A DNA stretch of 28,208 bases from a virus: IMG/VR virus record IMGVR_UViG_3300027607_000132, positions 1 through 28,208 of that record; one strand, given 5' to 3'. The translations under genes were made by a program, and so were the position numbers. Below the pieces are notes generated by a model, which saw nothing but the letters and a program-made list of their open reading frames with translations, made no database searches and was not told the origin of the DNA. Shown here in pieces: positions 18,847-27,905 of the stretch. Positions within the stretch are counted from its first letter, which is position 1. Every line of letters begins with the position of its first letter.

Positions 18847-21792
18847 ATGGCGAAGCGCAACCTACTCGTCGTCATCAGCGGCGACAACCGCGACCTGCTG
18901 AAGAAGCTTCGGCAGGTCCGCAACGTCGTGCGCGAAACCGGCGACACGCTCACCAGCCTCGGCCGAACCCTAACGCTCGGCGTCACGGCGGGGCTGCTGG
19001 CCGCCGGCGCGGCCGCGGTCAAGATCCAGGGCGACTTCGAGCAGGCCGGCATCGCCTTCGAGACGATGCTCGGTTCGGCCGACGCCGCCAAGGCGCTTCT
19101 CGCCGACCTGACCGACTTCGCGAAGAACACCCCGTTCGAGCTGCTCGGCATCAACAAGGCGGCCCAGCGGCTGCTCGCCATGGGCGTCGCCGCCAAGGAC
19201 GTGATTCCGTTCCTGACCGCCGTCGGAGACGCGGCCGCGGCGACGGGCACCGGCTCGGTCGGCTTCGATCGCATCACGCTTGCCCTCACGCAGATGCGCG
19301 CCAAGGCGAAGGTCTCGGCCGAAGAGATGACCCGCCAGCTCGGCGAGATCCTGCCGGCGTGGGAGATCTTGGCCGAGCGCATCGGCGTCTCCGTCCCGGA
19401 GGCGATGAAGCTCGCCGAGAAGGGCATGCTCGACGGCGTCGCCGCCGTCGACGCGCTGCTCTCCGGATTCACTGACCGCTTCGGCGGCGCGATGCGCAAG
19501 CAGACCGAGACGATCGTCGGCCAGCTCGAGAAGATCAAGGACCAGGCGCTCATCATCCTCCGAGATCTCGGGAAGCTGCTTGAGCCCGTCATCAAGCCCG
19601 CGCTCGCGATCATCGGCCAGGCCCTCGACAAGCTCGGCGAGCTGATCGTCGAGTTTCAGAACGCGGATCCGGCGATTCAGAAGCTCGTCGCAGGCATCGT
19701 CACGTTCGCCGCGGTGATCGGCCCGATCTTGCTCGCCCTCGGCGGCATTGCGGCCGCCCTCGCCGCGATGGCCGCCCTCGCTCCCGAAGTCGTCGCCGGC
19801 GTCGTCGCTCTGGCGGTCGCCTTGGCGGCCGGCACAGCCGGCGTTGTGGGGTTCTTCGACCAGGTCGTCGAGCTCGGGCGCTGGCTCGCCGATGTCTGGC
19901 CGGTCGTTTGGGCGGCGGCGGTCCTGGTCTTCGAGTTCTTCAAGCAGAAGCTCATCGACCTAACGAACTCCGACGCCTTCTCGGGACTGATCGACACGCT
20001 CGGCATCATCGCCAACGTCTTCGCGTCGATGTTCGGCGCGATGGCGGACACGGTCGCCGAGTTCGTCAACGGCGCGATCGCGATGTTCATTAAGTGGGCC
20101 ACCGCGCTCCAGAAGATGCCCGGGGCCGTCGGGGACGCGGCTCGCAAGTTCAAAGTGGCCCTCGCCGACTTCCGCTTCGATCAGTTCACCCAACGAACAC
20201 TCGAGCCGATCCGCAAGGCGCGCGAGGAGATGGAAAAGACGGGCAAGACGGCCGAAACCTCAGGGCCGAAGATCGGCAAGCTGAGCGACTTCCTGATCGG
20301 CGCCGGCGACGGCGCGAAGAAGGCGAAGGACGAAGGGTTCTCGCCGCTGTTGCTGACGCTCACCCAGATCGCCGACCAGAAGTTCGTCCCGCTGATGAAA
20401 GCCGCCGAAGCCGTCAAGGCGAACGGCGTCCAGGCTCTGGCCGCCTTCGCGGCGATGCCGCCGCCGATCACCGCGGCCGCCAATCAGTTCGGCAAGGTCC
20501 GTGACCTCCTGGCCGACGCCGCCACCCAACAGGCTCAGAAGCTGAAGGAAAACGTCGCCGGCACGTTCGAAGCGGCCAAGCTGCTCGGGATCGAGCTTCA
20601 GACGAGCGTCGTCTCGAACCTCGAAGCCGCCAAGGTCGCGTTCGGCGAGATCGAGGCGGCTGCGCGCCAGGGCCTCGCCACCGAGCGCGACGTCAACATC
20701 GCCCGGATCGCGCTGCTCGAGCAGTGGAAGGAAGCGGCGATCGCCGGTACCGCGGAATGGTCGACCGACCTCGAGACGGAACTCAACGACCGCCTCGCGC
20801 AGACCGAGGTCTTCGCGAATGAGTCAGCCTCGCTCTACGACGATCTCGCCCAGCGGATCAACGGCATCCTCGACAACCTCTCGGGCTCGCTCACCGACGT
20901 GATCCTCGGCGCCCAGACGCTCGGCCAGGCCTTCGCGCAGACCGGCAAGGCGATCGCGCAGACGATTCTCGACGTGATCATCCAGGGCGCACTCAACGCG
21001 CTGAAGGAAGCGATCCTCGAAAACGACGAAGCCGTCCAGGGACTGATCAAGGCGTTCAAGAAGTTCATCGGCCTGTTCACGGGCTCCGGCAGCAAGGCCG
21101 GCAAAGCCGCCGGCGGCGCGGGCGGAGGCGGCGGAGGCGGAGGCGGCACGCCCCCGCTGGGAACCTTCGGCGGCGTGCTTTCCGCCCTCGACAGCCTGGT
21201 TTCGATCGTCACGAGCCTCATGAACATGTTCGCGATCCGGCGAATCGAGAAGGACGTCGGCCGGATCGAGGTCACGACCCGCGGCATGCTCAACGAGGCC
21301 CTCAACTTCCGCGCTGATCAGTGGCAGCAGCACACCGAGGTCCTCGCCAAGTGGGACATGGCGATTCAGACGCTCTTCGACATCAAAGCCAAGCTCGAGG
21401 AGTTCGTGACGGGCCCGCCAGGCGCGCCGCCCGCCCAAGGCGGCGGCTCGATCAACCCGGCGCCGATCGTCGACGCCGTCAACCGCGTCGGGGACATCTT
21501 GAACGCCTACCGGCTCGAGTTCGCGGCCTTCATGAACGAGCTCGCGCGGCCTCAGCTCGATCACCTGGTCGAGCAGACCAGCCTTCAGGCCGCGATGCTC
21601 ATGCAGCTCAGCAAGCTCGTCAGCATCTTCGAGCTCATCACCCAGCAAAGCCCGACCGGCCAGGCCGCCGGCGGGACGTTTAGCGTCGTGGTCCAAGGAT
21701 CGACGGCCGACCCCGAGGAAACCGTCCGCGCGCTCGAGAAGTTCTTCGAGCGCCGCGGACTCCAGCGCTCCGCGGTCAGCGGGGTCATCTAA
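18847..21792 (+). CDS. Tape measure protein
   Basis: Sets tail length and is ejected with the DNA. At 981 residues, the usual rule of about 0.15 nm per residue predicts a tail near 147 nm. Residues 1-220 match the N-terminal tape measure domain (FEQAGIAFETMLGSADAAKA, LTDFAKNTPFELLG, LALTQMRAKAKVSAEEMTRQ, MKLAEKGML). Residues about 275-340 form hydrophobic, membrane-capable helices (FAAVIGPILLALGGIAAALA and VVALAVALAAGTAGVVGFF). Long Ala/Lys/Glu helices follow, then a Gly-rich linker at about 757-772 and a C-terminal part with LYDDLAQRINGILDNLSGSL and QTGKAIAQTILDVIIQGALN. No peptidase or lysozyme motif is seen. Start ATG 18847 has only a weak ribosome binding site, perhaps depending on coupling to the chaperone. 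Confidence 0.92.
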   Translation: MAKRNLLVVISGDNRDLLKKLRQVRNVVRETGDTLTSLGRTLTLGVTAGLLAAGAAAVKIQGDFEQAGIAFETMLGSADAAKALLADLTDFAKNTPFELLGINKAAQRLLAMGVAAKDVIPFLTAVGDAAAATGTGSVGFDRITLALTQMRAKAKVSAEEMTRQLGEILPAWEILAERIGVSVPEAMKLAEKGMLDGVAAVDALLSGFTDRFGGAMRKQTETIVGQLEKIKDQALIILRDLGKLLEPVIKPALAIIGQALDKLGELIVEFQNADPAIQKLVAGIVTFAAVIGPILLALGGIAAALAAMAALAPEVVAGVVALAVALAAGTAGVVGFFDQVVELGRWLADVWPVVWAAAVLVFEFFKQKLIDLTNSDAFSGLIDTLGIIANVFASMFGAMADTVAEFVNGAIAMFIKWATALQKMPGAVGDAARKFKVALADFRFDQFTQRTLEPIRKAREEMEKTGKTAETSGPKIGKLSDFLIGAGDGAKKAKDEGFSPLLLTLTQIADQKFVPLMKAAEAVKANGVQALAAFAAMPPPITAAANQFGKVRDLLADAATQQAQKLKENVAGTFEAAKLLGIELQTSVVSNLEAAKVAFGEIEAAARQGLATERDVNIARIALLEQWKEAAIAGTAEWSTDLETELNDRLAQTEVFANESASLYDDLAQRINGILDNLSGSLTDVILGAQTLGQAFAQTGKAIAQTILDVIIQGALNALKEAILENDEAVQGLIKAFKKFIGLFTGSGSKAGKAAGGAGGGGGGGGGTPPLGTFGGVLSALDSLVSIVTSLMNMFAIRRIEKDVGRIEVTTRGMLNEALNFRADQWQQHTEVLAKWDMAIQTLFDIKAKLEEFVTGPPGAPPAQGGGSINPAPIVDAVNRVGDILNAYRLEFAAFMNELARPQLDHLVEQTSLQAAMLMQLSKLVSIFELITQQSPTGQAAGGTFSVVVQGSTADPEETVRALEKFFERRGLQRSAVSGVI

Positions 21793-21812
21793 GTCAGCGA
21801 GAGGAGACAGAT

Positions 21813-22226
21813 ATGGCGAATGCAGCCTACAACCCGTTCAAACAGCAGCTTCTTTCGGGCGGCATCGATCTCACCGCCAACACCGTCAAGGCGCTACTGG
21901 TGACCTCGACGTATGTCTTCAGCGCATCCCACGAGTTCGTCTCCGACCTCGCCGGGATCCTGACCAACGGCCGCAGTCCCGCGCTCGCCTCGAAGACCGT
22001 GACCAACGGCGTCTTCGACGCCGACAACACGACGCTCCCTTCGGTCAACTCCGGACAGACGGCCGCCGCGATCGTCGTCTACGTCGATACCGGATCGGAC
22101 GCAACCAGCCGACTGCTCGCCTTCTTCGATACGAACGTGACCGGCTTGCCGTTCTCGACGACCGGCGGGGACATCACCATCACCTGGGACGACGGCGCGA
22201 ACAAGATCTTCGCGCTCAACGGCTAA
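21813..22226 (+). CDS. Small virion (tail-tip) protein
   Basis: A 137-residue protein with a strong AGAGGAGA site before ATG 21813. The beginning, YNPFKQQLLSGGIDLTANTVKALLV, then TYVFSASHEFVSDL, KTVTNGVFDADNTTLPSV, AAAIVVYVDTGSDATSRLLAFFDT and a final GGDITITWDDGANKIFALNG, match a recurrent phage family of small beta-rich tail-associated proteins. Function is not known to me; it sits between the tape measure and the tip proteins, and could be a distal tail, fibre-base or tail-surface component. Confidence 0.7.
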   Translation: MANAAYNPFKQQLLSGGIDLTANTVKALLVTSTYVFSASHEFVSDLAGILTNGRSPALASKTVTNGVFDADNTTLPSVNSGQTAAAIVVYVDTGSDATSRLLAFFDTNVTGLPFSTTGGDITITWDDGANKIFALNG

Positions 22227-22238
22227 GGAGAATCGTAC

Positions 22239-23150
22239 ATGTCCCTCCAGAAAGCAGGCGGCACGAACATCGACAACACGGTCCTACCCGCCAATGCGTC
22301 GGCGCTGATCGATCACATCGAAACACACTGGGTGGCCGCGGGCGCGTCGATCATCTCCGGCGCCGGGACCGACGCGATCAAGTTTCAGTCGGCGGCGACG
22401 CCGGACGGCATGCAGTTCCGGCTCCGGACCGACGTCTCCGGATCCGAGGTCGCCTTCACCTTCACCAACGTCGGCGAGACGGCCGTCGGCACGACGGGAC
22501 TCGCCCGCCTAGCCGTCGACGGCGTGAACACGTGGCGCTTCATCGCGAATCGCTACGGGTTCGTCTGCTACGAAGACACCGACCCGGGAGTTCTCGCCTC
22601 CGTCGGCGCAAAGAAGTGGTTGCTCGTCGGGACGCTCTTCCTCGAGCCTCACCTCACGCCGACGATCACCGAGATCGGCTTCATGATGGGCGACCACCGC
22701 GCGGACACGATCGATCAGCACGCCGAGAGCTTCCGCGTAAAGCCTCAGATCGAGGGGAATCCGCCCGTCTACGACTTCCTCTACAACGGAGGCATCCTCG
22801 AAAACAACAACATCAACGCCTTTACGGTGGAACGCGGCGACCCCTCGCTGCTGCTGCCTTGCTATCCGATCGCGGACTCGGAGACCTACGGCGGATCGCC
22901 GACGAAGCTGCTCCGCTGGGTGACCGGCGAACACTACGGTTCAGACGCGATCGTAGCCTGGGGATCGCCGAGCCGAACCCTCAACTTCAAGACCGGTCGT
23001 GGTCAGCTCTTCGACGTCGTCGCGCTGATGGACGACAACCTGAACCGCAACGACGTCGTCACGATTGGCGCCGACACCTTTCGCGTGTTCACGGACGGGC
23101 AAGCCTCGGCCAACAACTGGCCGTACGCGCTCGCCTGGCTCCAGCCCTAG
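22239..23150 (+). CDS. Tail-tip structural protein, unassigned
   Basis: A 303-residue protein with AAGGAGA before ATG 22239. It has a helical start (ASALIDHIETHWVAAGASII), then beta-rich sequence with RFIANRYGFVCYEDTD, KKWLLVGTLFLEPH and a C-terminal DVVTIGADTFRVFTDGQASA, NNWPYALAWLQP. The aromatic-rich end and its place between two tail proteins suggest a virion component exposed at the tip or a minor tail protein. No enzyme motif is visible and I cannot name the family. Confidence 0.6.
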   Translation: MSLQKAGGTNIDNTVLPANASALIDHIETHWVAAGASIISGAGTDAIKFQSAATPDGMQFRLRTDVSGSEVAFTFTNVGETAVGTTGLARLAVDGVNTWRFIANRYGFVCYEDTDPGVLASVGAKKWLLVGTLFLEPHLTPTITEIGFMMGDHRADTIDQHAESFRVKPQIEGNPPVYDFLYNGGILENNNINAFTVERGDPSLLLPCYPIADSETYGGSPTKLLRWVTGEHYGSDAIVAWGSPSRTLNFKTGRGQLFDVVALMDDNLNRNDVVTIGADTFRVFTDGQASANNWPYALAWLQP

Positions 23151-23156
23151 ACGCCC

Positions 23157-25772
23157 ATGGCCTCGACCGTCATCAAGACGTCGACGCCCGCGCTCACGCC
23201 GCTGTCGGGCTCGTACGACACCGGCGCGACCCAAGGCGTCGCAACCGGCGGACTGACGTTCTCGCGCGGCGTATCGCGGATCAACGACTTCCTCGAGGGC
23301 AAGGTCGATCTGAGGTTCGGAGCGGGCGGCCGCGCCGACGTCGGCACGTCGACGCCGACGTTCACGCCCCTGTCGGGCTCCTACGACACCGGCGCGAGCC
23401 AAGGCATCGCGATCGGCGGGCTGACGTTCTCCCGCCGCTCGCGCGTCTACGTCAAGCTGCTCACGCCGAGCGAGCTACCGCCGGCGGTCCGTGTGCTGGC
23501 GCCGCCGGGCCTGGGGATCTCGCTTGACCTCGGCCCGCCGCGGCTCATCCAGTTCGGGCCGCCCGGCCTGCCGATCTCGATCGGCTTCGGTTCTCACGGC
23601 ATCACCGTCGAAGTCAGGGCGCCCTCGCTCGAAATCCCCTTCGGTTTCGGCTCGCACGTCGTCCACGCGCCCGGCATCGTTCTGGTCGGTCTGGGGATCC
23701 AATTCGACTTCACCGATCGCGCCGCCCTGATCGGCACGCCAGGCTTGCTGGCGCCCAGCCTCGAGATCGCGTTCGGCTTCGGACGCCATCGCATCGGTCC
23801 GTCCGACCTGCGGCCGCCGGGCCTCGGGATCTCGATCGGCTTCGGCTCTCACGCGGTGGGCGGTCTGCTCGAGGCCTCCGGCCTCGGCCTCGACTTTGCG
23901 TTCGGCTCCCACGCTCTGGTCTCTCCCCTGCGCCAGATCGCCTCGCTGATTATCCGCGTTGGCCTCGGCTCGCATCGCATCGCCACCTCCGACCAAGCCT
24001 TCGGGCTCTACGTCGGCGGCGTGCTGCGCAACGACGTCTTCGATCACTCCGGCGGCTTTGACATTAGCCTCGGCCTGAACGGGCAGAACACGATGCGCTT
24101 CACCGTCGTCGACCCGGCTGGGACATATCGGCCGGACATCGGCGAGCAGGTCGCCTTCTACCTGGCCGACGAGCTGCTCTTCGCGGGCTTCGTCGAGTCG
24201 CTCGACGAGGGGGCGCCGACCGGAGCACAGGCCTTGATCCGGATCGGCGTCCATTGCAACGGCATGAGTTCCCTGCTGTTGCGGCGCGTCGTCTTCGGGT
24301 CGTGGGACGGCGACGCCCGTCGAGGCGGCGCCGGCTTCATCGCCTCCGACCTCACCATCCGCTTCCTCGAGGAAGACGGCGTCACCACCGATCAGGCCCC
24401 GCTCTCCCAGAACGCCGACGGCATCCTCGATCAGTTTGTCCTCAGCCCGACCTCCGCCTTCGACGCCTTCAACCAGATCGCCTCCGCCGCCGGGATCGAC
24501 TGGTTCATGGACGAACGGCGGAACATCCGCTGGGTGGATCCGGCCGACGGCACCGAGGACGCGCCCTTCTCGATCGACCAGTCGCTCAATGAAGAGAAGC
24601 TGTTCCGCGACTCGGTCCGCGTCGAAAAGCTGGCCGGCCAGTACCGCAACCGGACCTTCGTCCAGCTCGGCCGCGGCGTTCCGACTTTCTCGGAAGAAGC
24701 CGCCAGCCTTCTCCCGTTCTTCGAGGGGCCGGTCTACAACCTCACCTATCCGGTGACCGAGACGCCGGTCATCGTCGTCACCGGAACCCTCGGCGTCCAC
24801 ACGGCCGAGGTGATCGAGCACATCCCGCCGCTGCCGAGCGTCGGCTGGGACTTCTTCTGGCAGTTCGGAGAGGCGTTCATCACCATGAATCCGAACGCGC
24901 CGTTTCGCGATCCCGCCGACGCCGCCTACATCGGGCCGATCGAGACGGTCGAGATCACGTACTCGGTCCCCGACGGCGTCACCAGCTTCGTGGTCCGCGA
25001 GGACGCCGACGAGATCATCCTGCGCCAGATCGCCGAGGGCGGCGGCAGCGGCAAGTGGGAAGCCGTCGAGAACGCGACCGACGTCGACGACGCGGCCGAA
25101 GCCGGACTGCTCGCCGAAGCGCTCAACCGGCGCTACGCCTCGACCGGGATCCCGCAGCGCATCAGCTACCAGACGGATCGCCCGGGCCTGCGCCCCGGCC
25201 AGAAACAGTCGATCGCGCTGACGCGCCCGGCGGCGTCCGGCGACTTCATCATCGAATCGATCTCGCTGGCCGAAGTCAGCGCGAGCCTGCGCGCCGCGAC
25301 GCCCTTCCTACGGACGACCGTGACGGCCGTTTCGAGCCGCGCGCTCAGAGCGCAGCGCCAACGCGTCCGCATGCGTCGCCCGAAGGCCGACGACAACCTG
25401 ACCTTCGTGCTGGCCAAGACGATCCCCGGAATCACGAACCCGGGCCTCGCGGTCGGCGACGACGTGACCGACGCCCACCAGGTGGTGATGGCGGCGGGCC
25501 TGCTCGCCTACGCCGTCGTCGTCTTCGCGGATCCGCCGGTCGGCGCCGACGTCATCCTCGACGTCAAGCGCCTGGCCGTCGGCGAATCGACCTGGGTCTC
25601 GATCTTCCCGCTCGGCGGCAAGCTCGTCGTTCGCGACGGCTCGACGTCGAGCGCGATCACCACCATCAACCTGAAGGCCGCCCGCGGCGATCGACTGCGC
25701 GTCGACGTCGAGCAGGTTGGATCCGAAAACCCCGGCAAGGACGGGACGCTGCGGATCCGGGAGTTCCTCTAG
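23157..25772 (+). CDS. Tail hub/tip protein with two sets of internal repeats
   Basis: An 871-residue protein, probably the central tail hub or baseplate-like tip. Residues 8-37 and 64-93 are a 30-residue duplication (25 of 30 identical). Residues about 117-275 hold eight degenerate units of 19-22 residues with consensus P-x-L-x-I-x-x-G-F-G-S-H (for example PISIGFGSHGI, LEIPFGFGSHVV, GISIGFGSHAV). From about 282 the sequence becomes hub-like: AFGLYVGGVLRNDVFDHSGG, NTMRFTVVDPAGTYRPDIGEQVAFYL, SPTSAFDAFNQIASAAGIDWFMDE, QSLNEEKLFRDSVRVEKLAG and RPGLRPGQKQSIAL, as in siphophage minor tail proteins that carry beta-sandwich and gp27-like modules. The repeat segment does not belong to that fold and may be an exposed fibrous or receptor-binding addition. 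ATG 23157 lies 6 bases after the previous stop; no strong ribosome binding site is visible. Confidence 0.75.
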   Translation: MASTVIKTSTPALTPLSGSYDTGATQGVATGGLTFSRGVSRINDFLEGKVDLRFGAGGRADVGTSTPTFTPLSGSYDTGASQGIAIGGLTFSRRSRVYVKLLTPSELPPAVRVLAPPGLGISLDLGPPRLIQFGPPGLPISIGFGSHGITVEVRAPSLEIPFGFGSHVVHAPGIVLVGLGIQFDFTDRAALIGTPGLLAPSLEIAFGFGRHRIGPSDLRPPGLGISIGFGSHAVGGLLEASGLGLDFAFGSHALVSPLRQIASLIIRVGLGSHRIATSDQAFGLYVGGVLRNDVFDHSGGFDISLGLNGQNTMRFTVVDPAGTYRPDIGEQVAFYLADELLFAGFVESLDEGAPTGAQALIRIGVHCNGMSSLLLRRVVFGSWDGDARRGGAGFIASDLTIRFLEEDGVTTDQAPLSQNADGILDQFVLSPTSAFDAFNQIASAAGIDWFMDERRNIRWVDPADGTEDAPFSIDQSLNEEKLFRDSVRVEKLAGQYRNRTFVQLGRGVPTFSEEAASLLPFFEGPVYNLTYPVTETPVIVVTGTLGVHTAEVIEHIPPLPSVGWDFFWQFGEAFITMNPNAPFRDPADAAYIGPIETVEITYSVPDGVTSFVVREDADEIILRQIAEGGGSGKWEAVENATDVDDAAEAGLLAEALNRRYASTGIPQRISYQTDRPGLRPGQKQSIALTRPAASGDFIIESISLAEVSASLRAATPFLRTTVTAVSSRALRAQRQRVRMRRPKADDNLTFVLAKTIPGITNPGLAVGDDVTDAHQVVMAAGLLAYAVVVFADPPVGADVILDVKRLAVGESTWVSIFPLGGKLVVRDGSTSSAITTINLKAARGDRLRVDVEQVGSENPGKDGTLRIREFL
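23505..23981 (+). repeat. Degenerate GFGSH repeat array in the hub gene
   Basis: Encodes residues 117-275 of the hub protein. Units begin near residues 117, 136, 156, 178, 200, 221, 240 and 262. Six carry G-[SR]-H; the first and fourth are worn. Nucleotide similarity persists between some units (ATCTCGATCGGCTTCGG occurs at about 23575 and 23830), suggesting comparatively recent duplication. Confidence 0.75.
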
Positions 25773-27182
25773 ATGGCCGATCTTGGCGCTTTCGAGCCTC
25801 AGTCCCCGCGCCTGCTCGACGACCAGGCGACGCCGACCGTCCGGCTGCCGCGGTCGTTCACCCACTCCGGCCGCAACGTCGCCGTCTTCCGGCCAGGCCC
25901 CGAGCGCGCCTGGTTCGTCGTCGTTCTCGACCAGGACGACGCCGAACTCGAGATCTGGAAGATCGACCTCGCCGCGGGCACGGTCGCCGAGAGCACGACG
26001 GCTTCGACGCGACCGGCCGTTCGACCGAACGGCGTCGGCAACGAGGGTTTTGGCTTCTCGCAGTACGACGTCGCACGCACGCGCAGTCTCGACATCGACG
26101 ACACGCCGCGGCCGCGGCTCTTCGCCTGTTTCCTCGACCCCAACCTCAACGCCCGCATCCTCGCCTTCGACGCCTTCCGCGAGACCATCGATCGAGTCGA
26201 GAGCGCCGCGGGCCCGGTCATCGAACAGGTCGCGACTAGCCTCGACATCTTCCACTCGGGCAACCGCTTCCAGAACGCCTTCCGGATCGCCTACTTCTCC
26301 GACTTCGGCGTCAATGCCGACGGCATCGCCCTCTACTACTCGATCCACATCAACGAGTTCGTCAACACGCGCCTGGCGCGCTACCGCTACAACCTTGACG
26401 CGTGGGACGCGCTCCCGGATCCGGGCGGCAGCGGCGGCGTCCGGCAGACGGAGGCGAAGGCGCTGCTCCAGGCGGGCTCGGTCATCAACCTGGTGCTCAG
26501 CTTCGAGTACCAGCCCGGCGTTTTCGCCTCGATCGAGTCGGAAGGCCTGCGGCCGGCGACCGGGCAGATCGACAACGGCTTCGGGGAGAGCGAGATCCTG
26601 ATCGACGGACTGGGGATCTCCGTCCAACAGTACGTCGGCAACTCGATCGAGATCCGCACGCTCGACGAGTCGCAACCGATCGTCAAGGTCGTTGCGCAGA
26701 CGGTCGACTTCAATCGCTTCATCCGCGTCTTCCGGGCCTCGCCGGCGGGCCAGATCGGCACGATCGGTCCGCCTTGGACGCAAGAGGACGTCGAGCAACC
26801 GGAGTTCGACCAGCCCGATTTCCCGGCGCTCGTCTTCTGCGATCCCGAAGGCGAGGGCAAACTCGTCGATCCCGACGGCCCTGGTCAGTTCCTCTACGCG
26901 ATCGGCTTCACCGACGGGGGCGACGGCTTCTCGCTCTACCGCGCGAGCTACGACGGCTCGCGCTGGGGCGATTGGACCGAACGCGTCGTCTTTCCCTCGG
27001 AAGGCGTCGCTTCCGGAGCCCCCCGAGGCCTGTTCGTCCACGGCGCCGACGACCACGTTCTCGTCCTAGTCGACTTCGACTCGACGGCGACGCTGCCGAG
27101 CGGCGAGCCGCGACGCGAGGCGGTCTTCCTGCTCGACCCCTGCGAGGACGGCCAAGGCAGTCTTAGCTCGCCCGCCGCATGA
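25773..27182 (+). CDS. Putative tail fibre/tip protein with beta-propeller-like sequence
   Basis: A 469-residue protein starting right after the hub stop. It is beta-rich with recurring patterns such as NVAVFRPGPERAWFVVVLDQ, RPRLFACFLDPNLNARILAF, NAFRIAYFSDFGVNADGIAL, QFLYAIGFTDGGDGFSLYRA and GLFVHGADDHVLVLVDFDS, reminiscent of blades in a beta-propeller, although the repeat is too weak to be sure. It may bind host surface structures. No catalytic motif (for example sialidase Asp boxes) stands out. It follows the hub gene, where receptor-binding and tip proteins usually sit. Confidence 0.6.
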   Translation: MADLGAFEPQSPRLLDDQATPTVRLPRSFTHSGRNVAVFRPGPERAWFVVVLDQDDAELEIWKIDLAAGTVAESTTASTRPAVRPNGVGNEGFGFSQYDVARTRSLDIDDTPRPRLFACFLDPNLNARILAFDAFRETIDRVESAAGPVIEQVATSLDIFHSGNRFQNAFRIAYFSDFGVNADGIALYYSIHINEFVNTRLARYRYNLDAWDALPDPGGSGGVRQTEAKALLQAGSVINLVLSFEYQPGVFASIESEGLRPATGQIDNGFGESEILIDGLGISVQQYVGNSIEIRTLDESQPIVKVVAQTVDFNRFIRVFRASPAGQIGTIGPPWTQEDVEQPEFDQPDFPALVFCDPEGEGKLVDPDGPGQFLYAIGFTDGGDGFSLYRASYDGSRWGDWTERVVFPSEGVASGAPRGLFVHGADDHVLVLVDFDSTATLPSGEPRREAVFLLDPCEDGQGSLSSPAA

Positions 27183-27238
27183 GTTTCTACGCGCGGGACC
27201 TCGAGGCCCGCGCATCGGACAACCCTTCAACCCAATAG
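27179..27238 (+). CDS. Possible 19-residue peptide
   Basis: ATG 27179 overlaps the preceding stop (ATGA) and runs 19 codons to TAG 27236-27238, which flows into the AGGAG of the next gene. A hairpin, GCGCGGG (27191-27197) with CCCGCGC (27207-27213), lies inside it. The overlap is the only support; it may just be an intergenic hairpin. Confidence 0.2.
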   Translation: MSFYARDLEARASDNPSTQ

Positions 27239-27247
27239 GAGATCTCC

Positions 27248-27820
27248 ATGAACGACTTTCTAGGTCAGACCATCCCGCAAGGCTTCCGCGCCGTCTACGG
27301 CGAGCCGCCTCGCTCGGAGCAGTTCCACGACGACCGCCCGCGCAACTGGCAGGAGGCCAAGAACCTCTACCTCCAGTGGCTCAAGAACTGGCGGGGCGTC
27401 CTCGACATCTCCGGCGACGAGGTCCTTCAGAACCAGGTCGATCGACTCAGCAAGTACGGCGGCTTCGGCCCGGCGCTGTTGTTCGTCGTCGTCAACACCG
27501 TTCAGGGCGAATCGAAGGAGCGCGTCTTGATCGCCTTCCCGGACACTCAGATCGAGGACGGCCTCGACGAGGACAACCCGATGGAAGGCGTTCGACCGCT
27601 GGTCTACCACGCGGCCGCCGGCGCGCTGACGGCGCCCGGATCGCTGATCGCGGTCGTCCAGGAAGACTTCATCAACCGCGGCATCGCCGTCGACAACCCC
27701 TGGCCGTTCCTGACGCCGGAGCTGCGCAAGAAGAACGCAGAGCTGCTCGCCCAGCGCGAGAAGACGACCCAGGAGCGCCTCGAGAAGGCGATGAAGGCCC
27801 ACCTCGAAAAGGCGGCCTAG
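27248..27820 (+). CDS. Hypothetical protein of the late region
   Basis: Unrecognised 190-residue protein with a strong AGGAGATCTCC site before ATG 27248. The N-terminal half is mixed (FLGQTIPQGFRAVYGEPPRS, NWQEAKNLYLQWLKNWRGVL), the middle has a possible alpha/beta core (GPALLFVVVNTVQGESKERV) and the last 40 residues are a highly charged helix (LRKKNAELLAQREKTTQERL) that could form a coiled coil. No signal peptide. It may be a tail or virion accessory protein. A 9-bp hairpin follows its stop. Confidence 0.6.
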   Translation: MNDFLGQTIPQGFRAVYGEPPRSEQFHDDRPRNWQEAKNLYLQWLKNWRGVLDISGDEVLQNQVDRLSKYGGFGPALLFVVVNTVQGESKERVLIAFPDTQIEDGLDEDNPMEGVRPLVYHAAAGALTAPGSLIAVVQEDFINRGIAVDNPWPFLTPELRKKNAELLAQREKTTQERLEKAMKAHLEKAA

Positions 27821-27833
27821 ACGAACCCTCAAC

Positions 27834-27860
27834 CGGCCGTCGACGGGGACCCGACGGCCG
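27834..27860 (+). terminator. Hairpin after the gene at 27248
   Basis: CGGCCGTCG (27834-27842) pairs perfectly with CGACGGCCG (27852-27860) around a 9-base loop. It is not followed by a T-run, so it is at most a partial or factor-dependent terminator. Confidence 0.4.
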
Positions 27861-27905
27861 CCTCACTTCTCGGCGCAAAACAGGAACTTCGGGTAGCCAA
27901 AGTAA

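Noticed and set aside
25308-27056. 582-codon open frame on the minus strand (and similar long ones at 9231-10487, 23475-24821, 13682-14569)
   Set aside because: Antisense to well-supported tail and terminase genes; Arg/Glu/Val/Asp-heavy composition as expected from mirror codons in high-GC genes, and no start signals.
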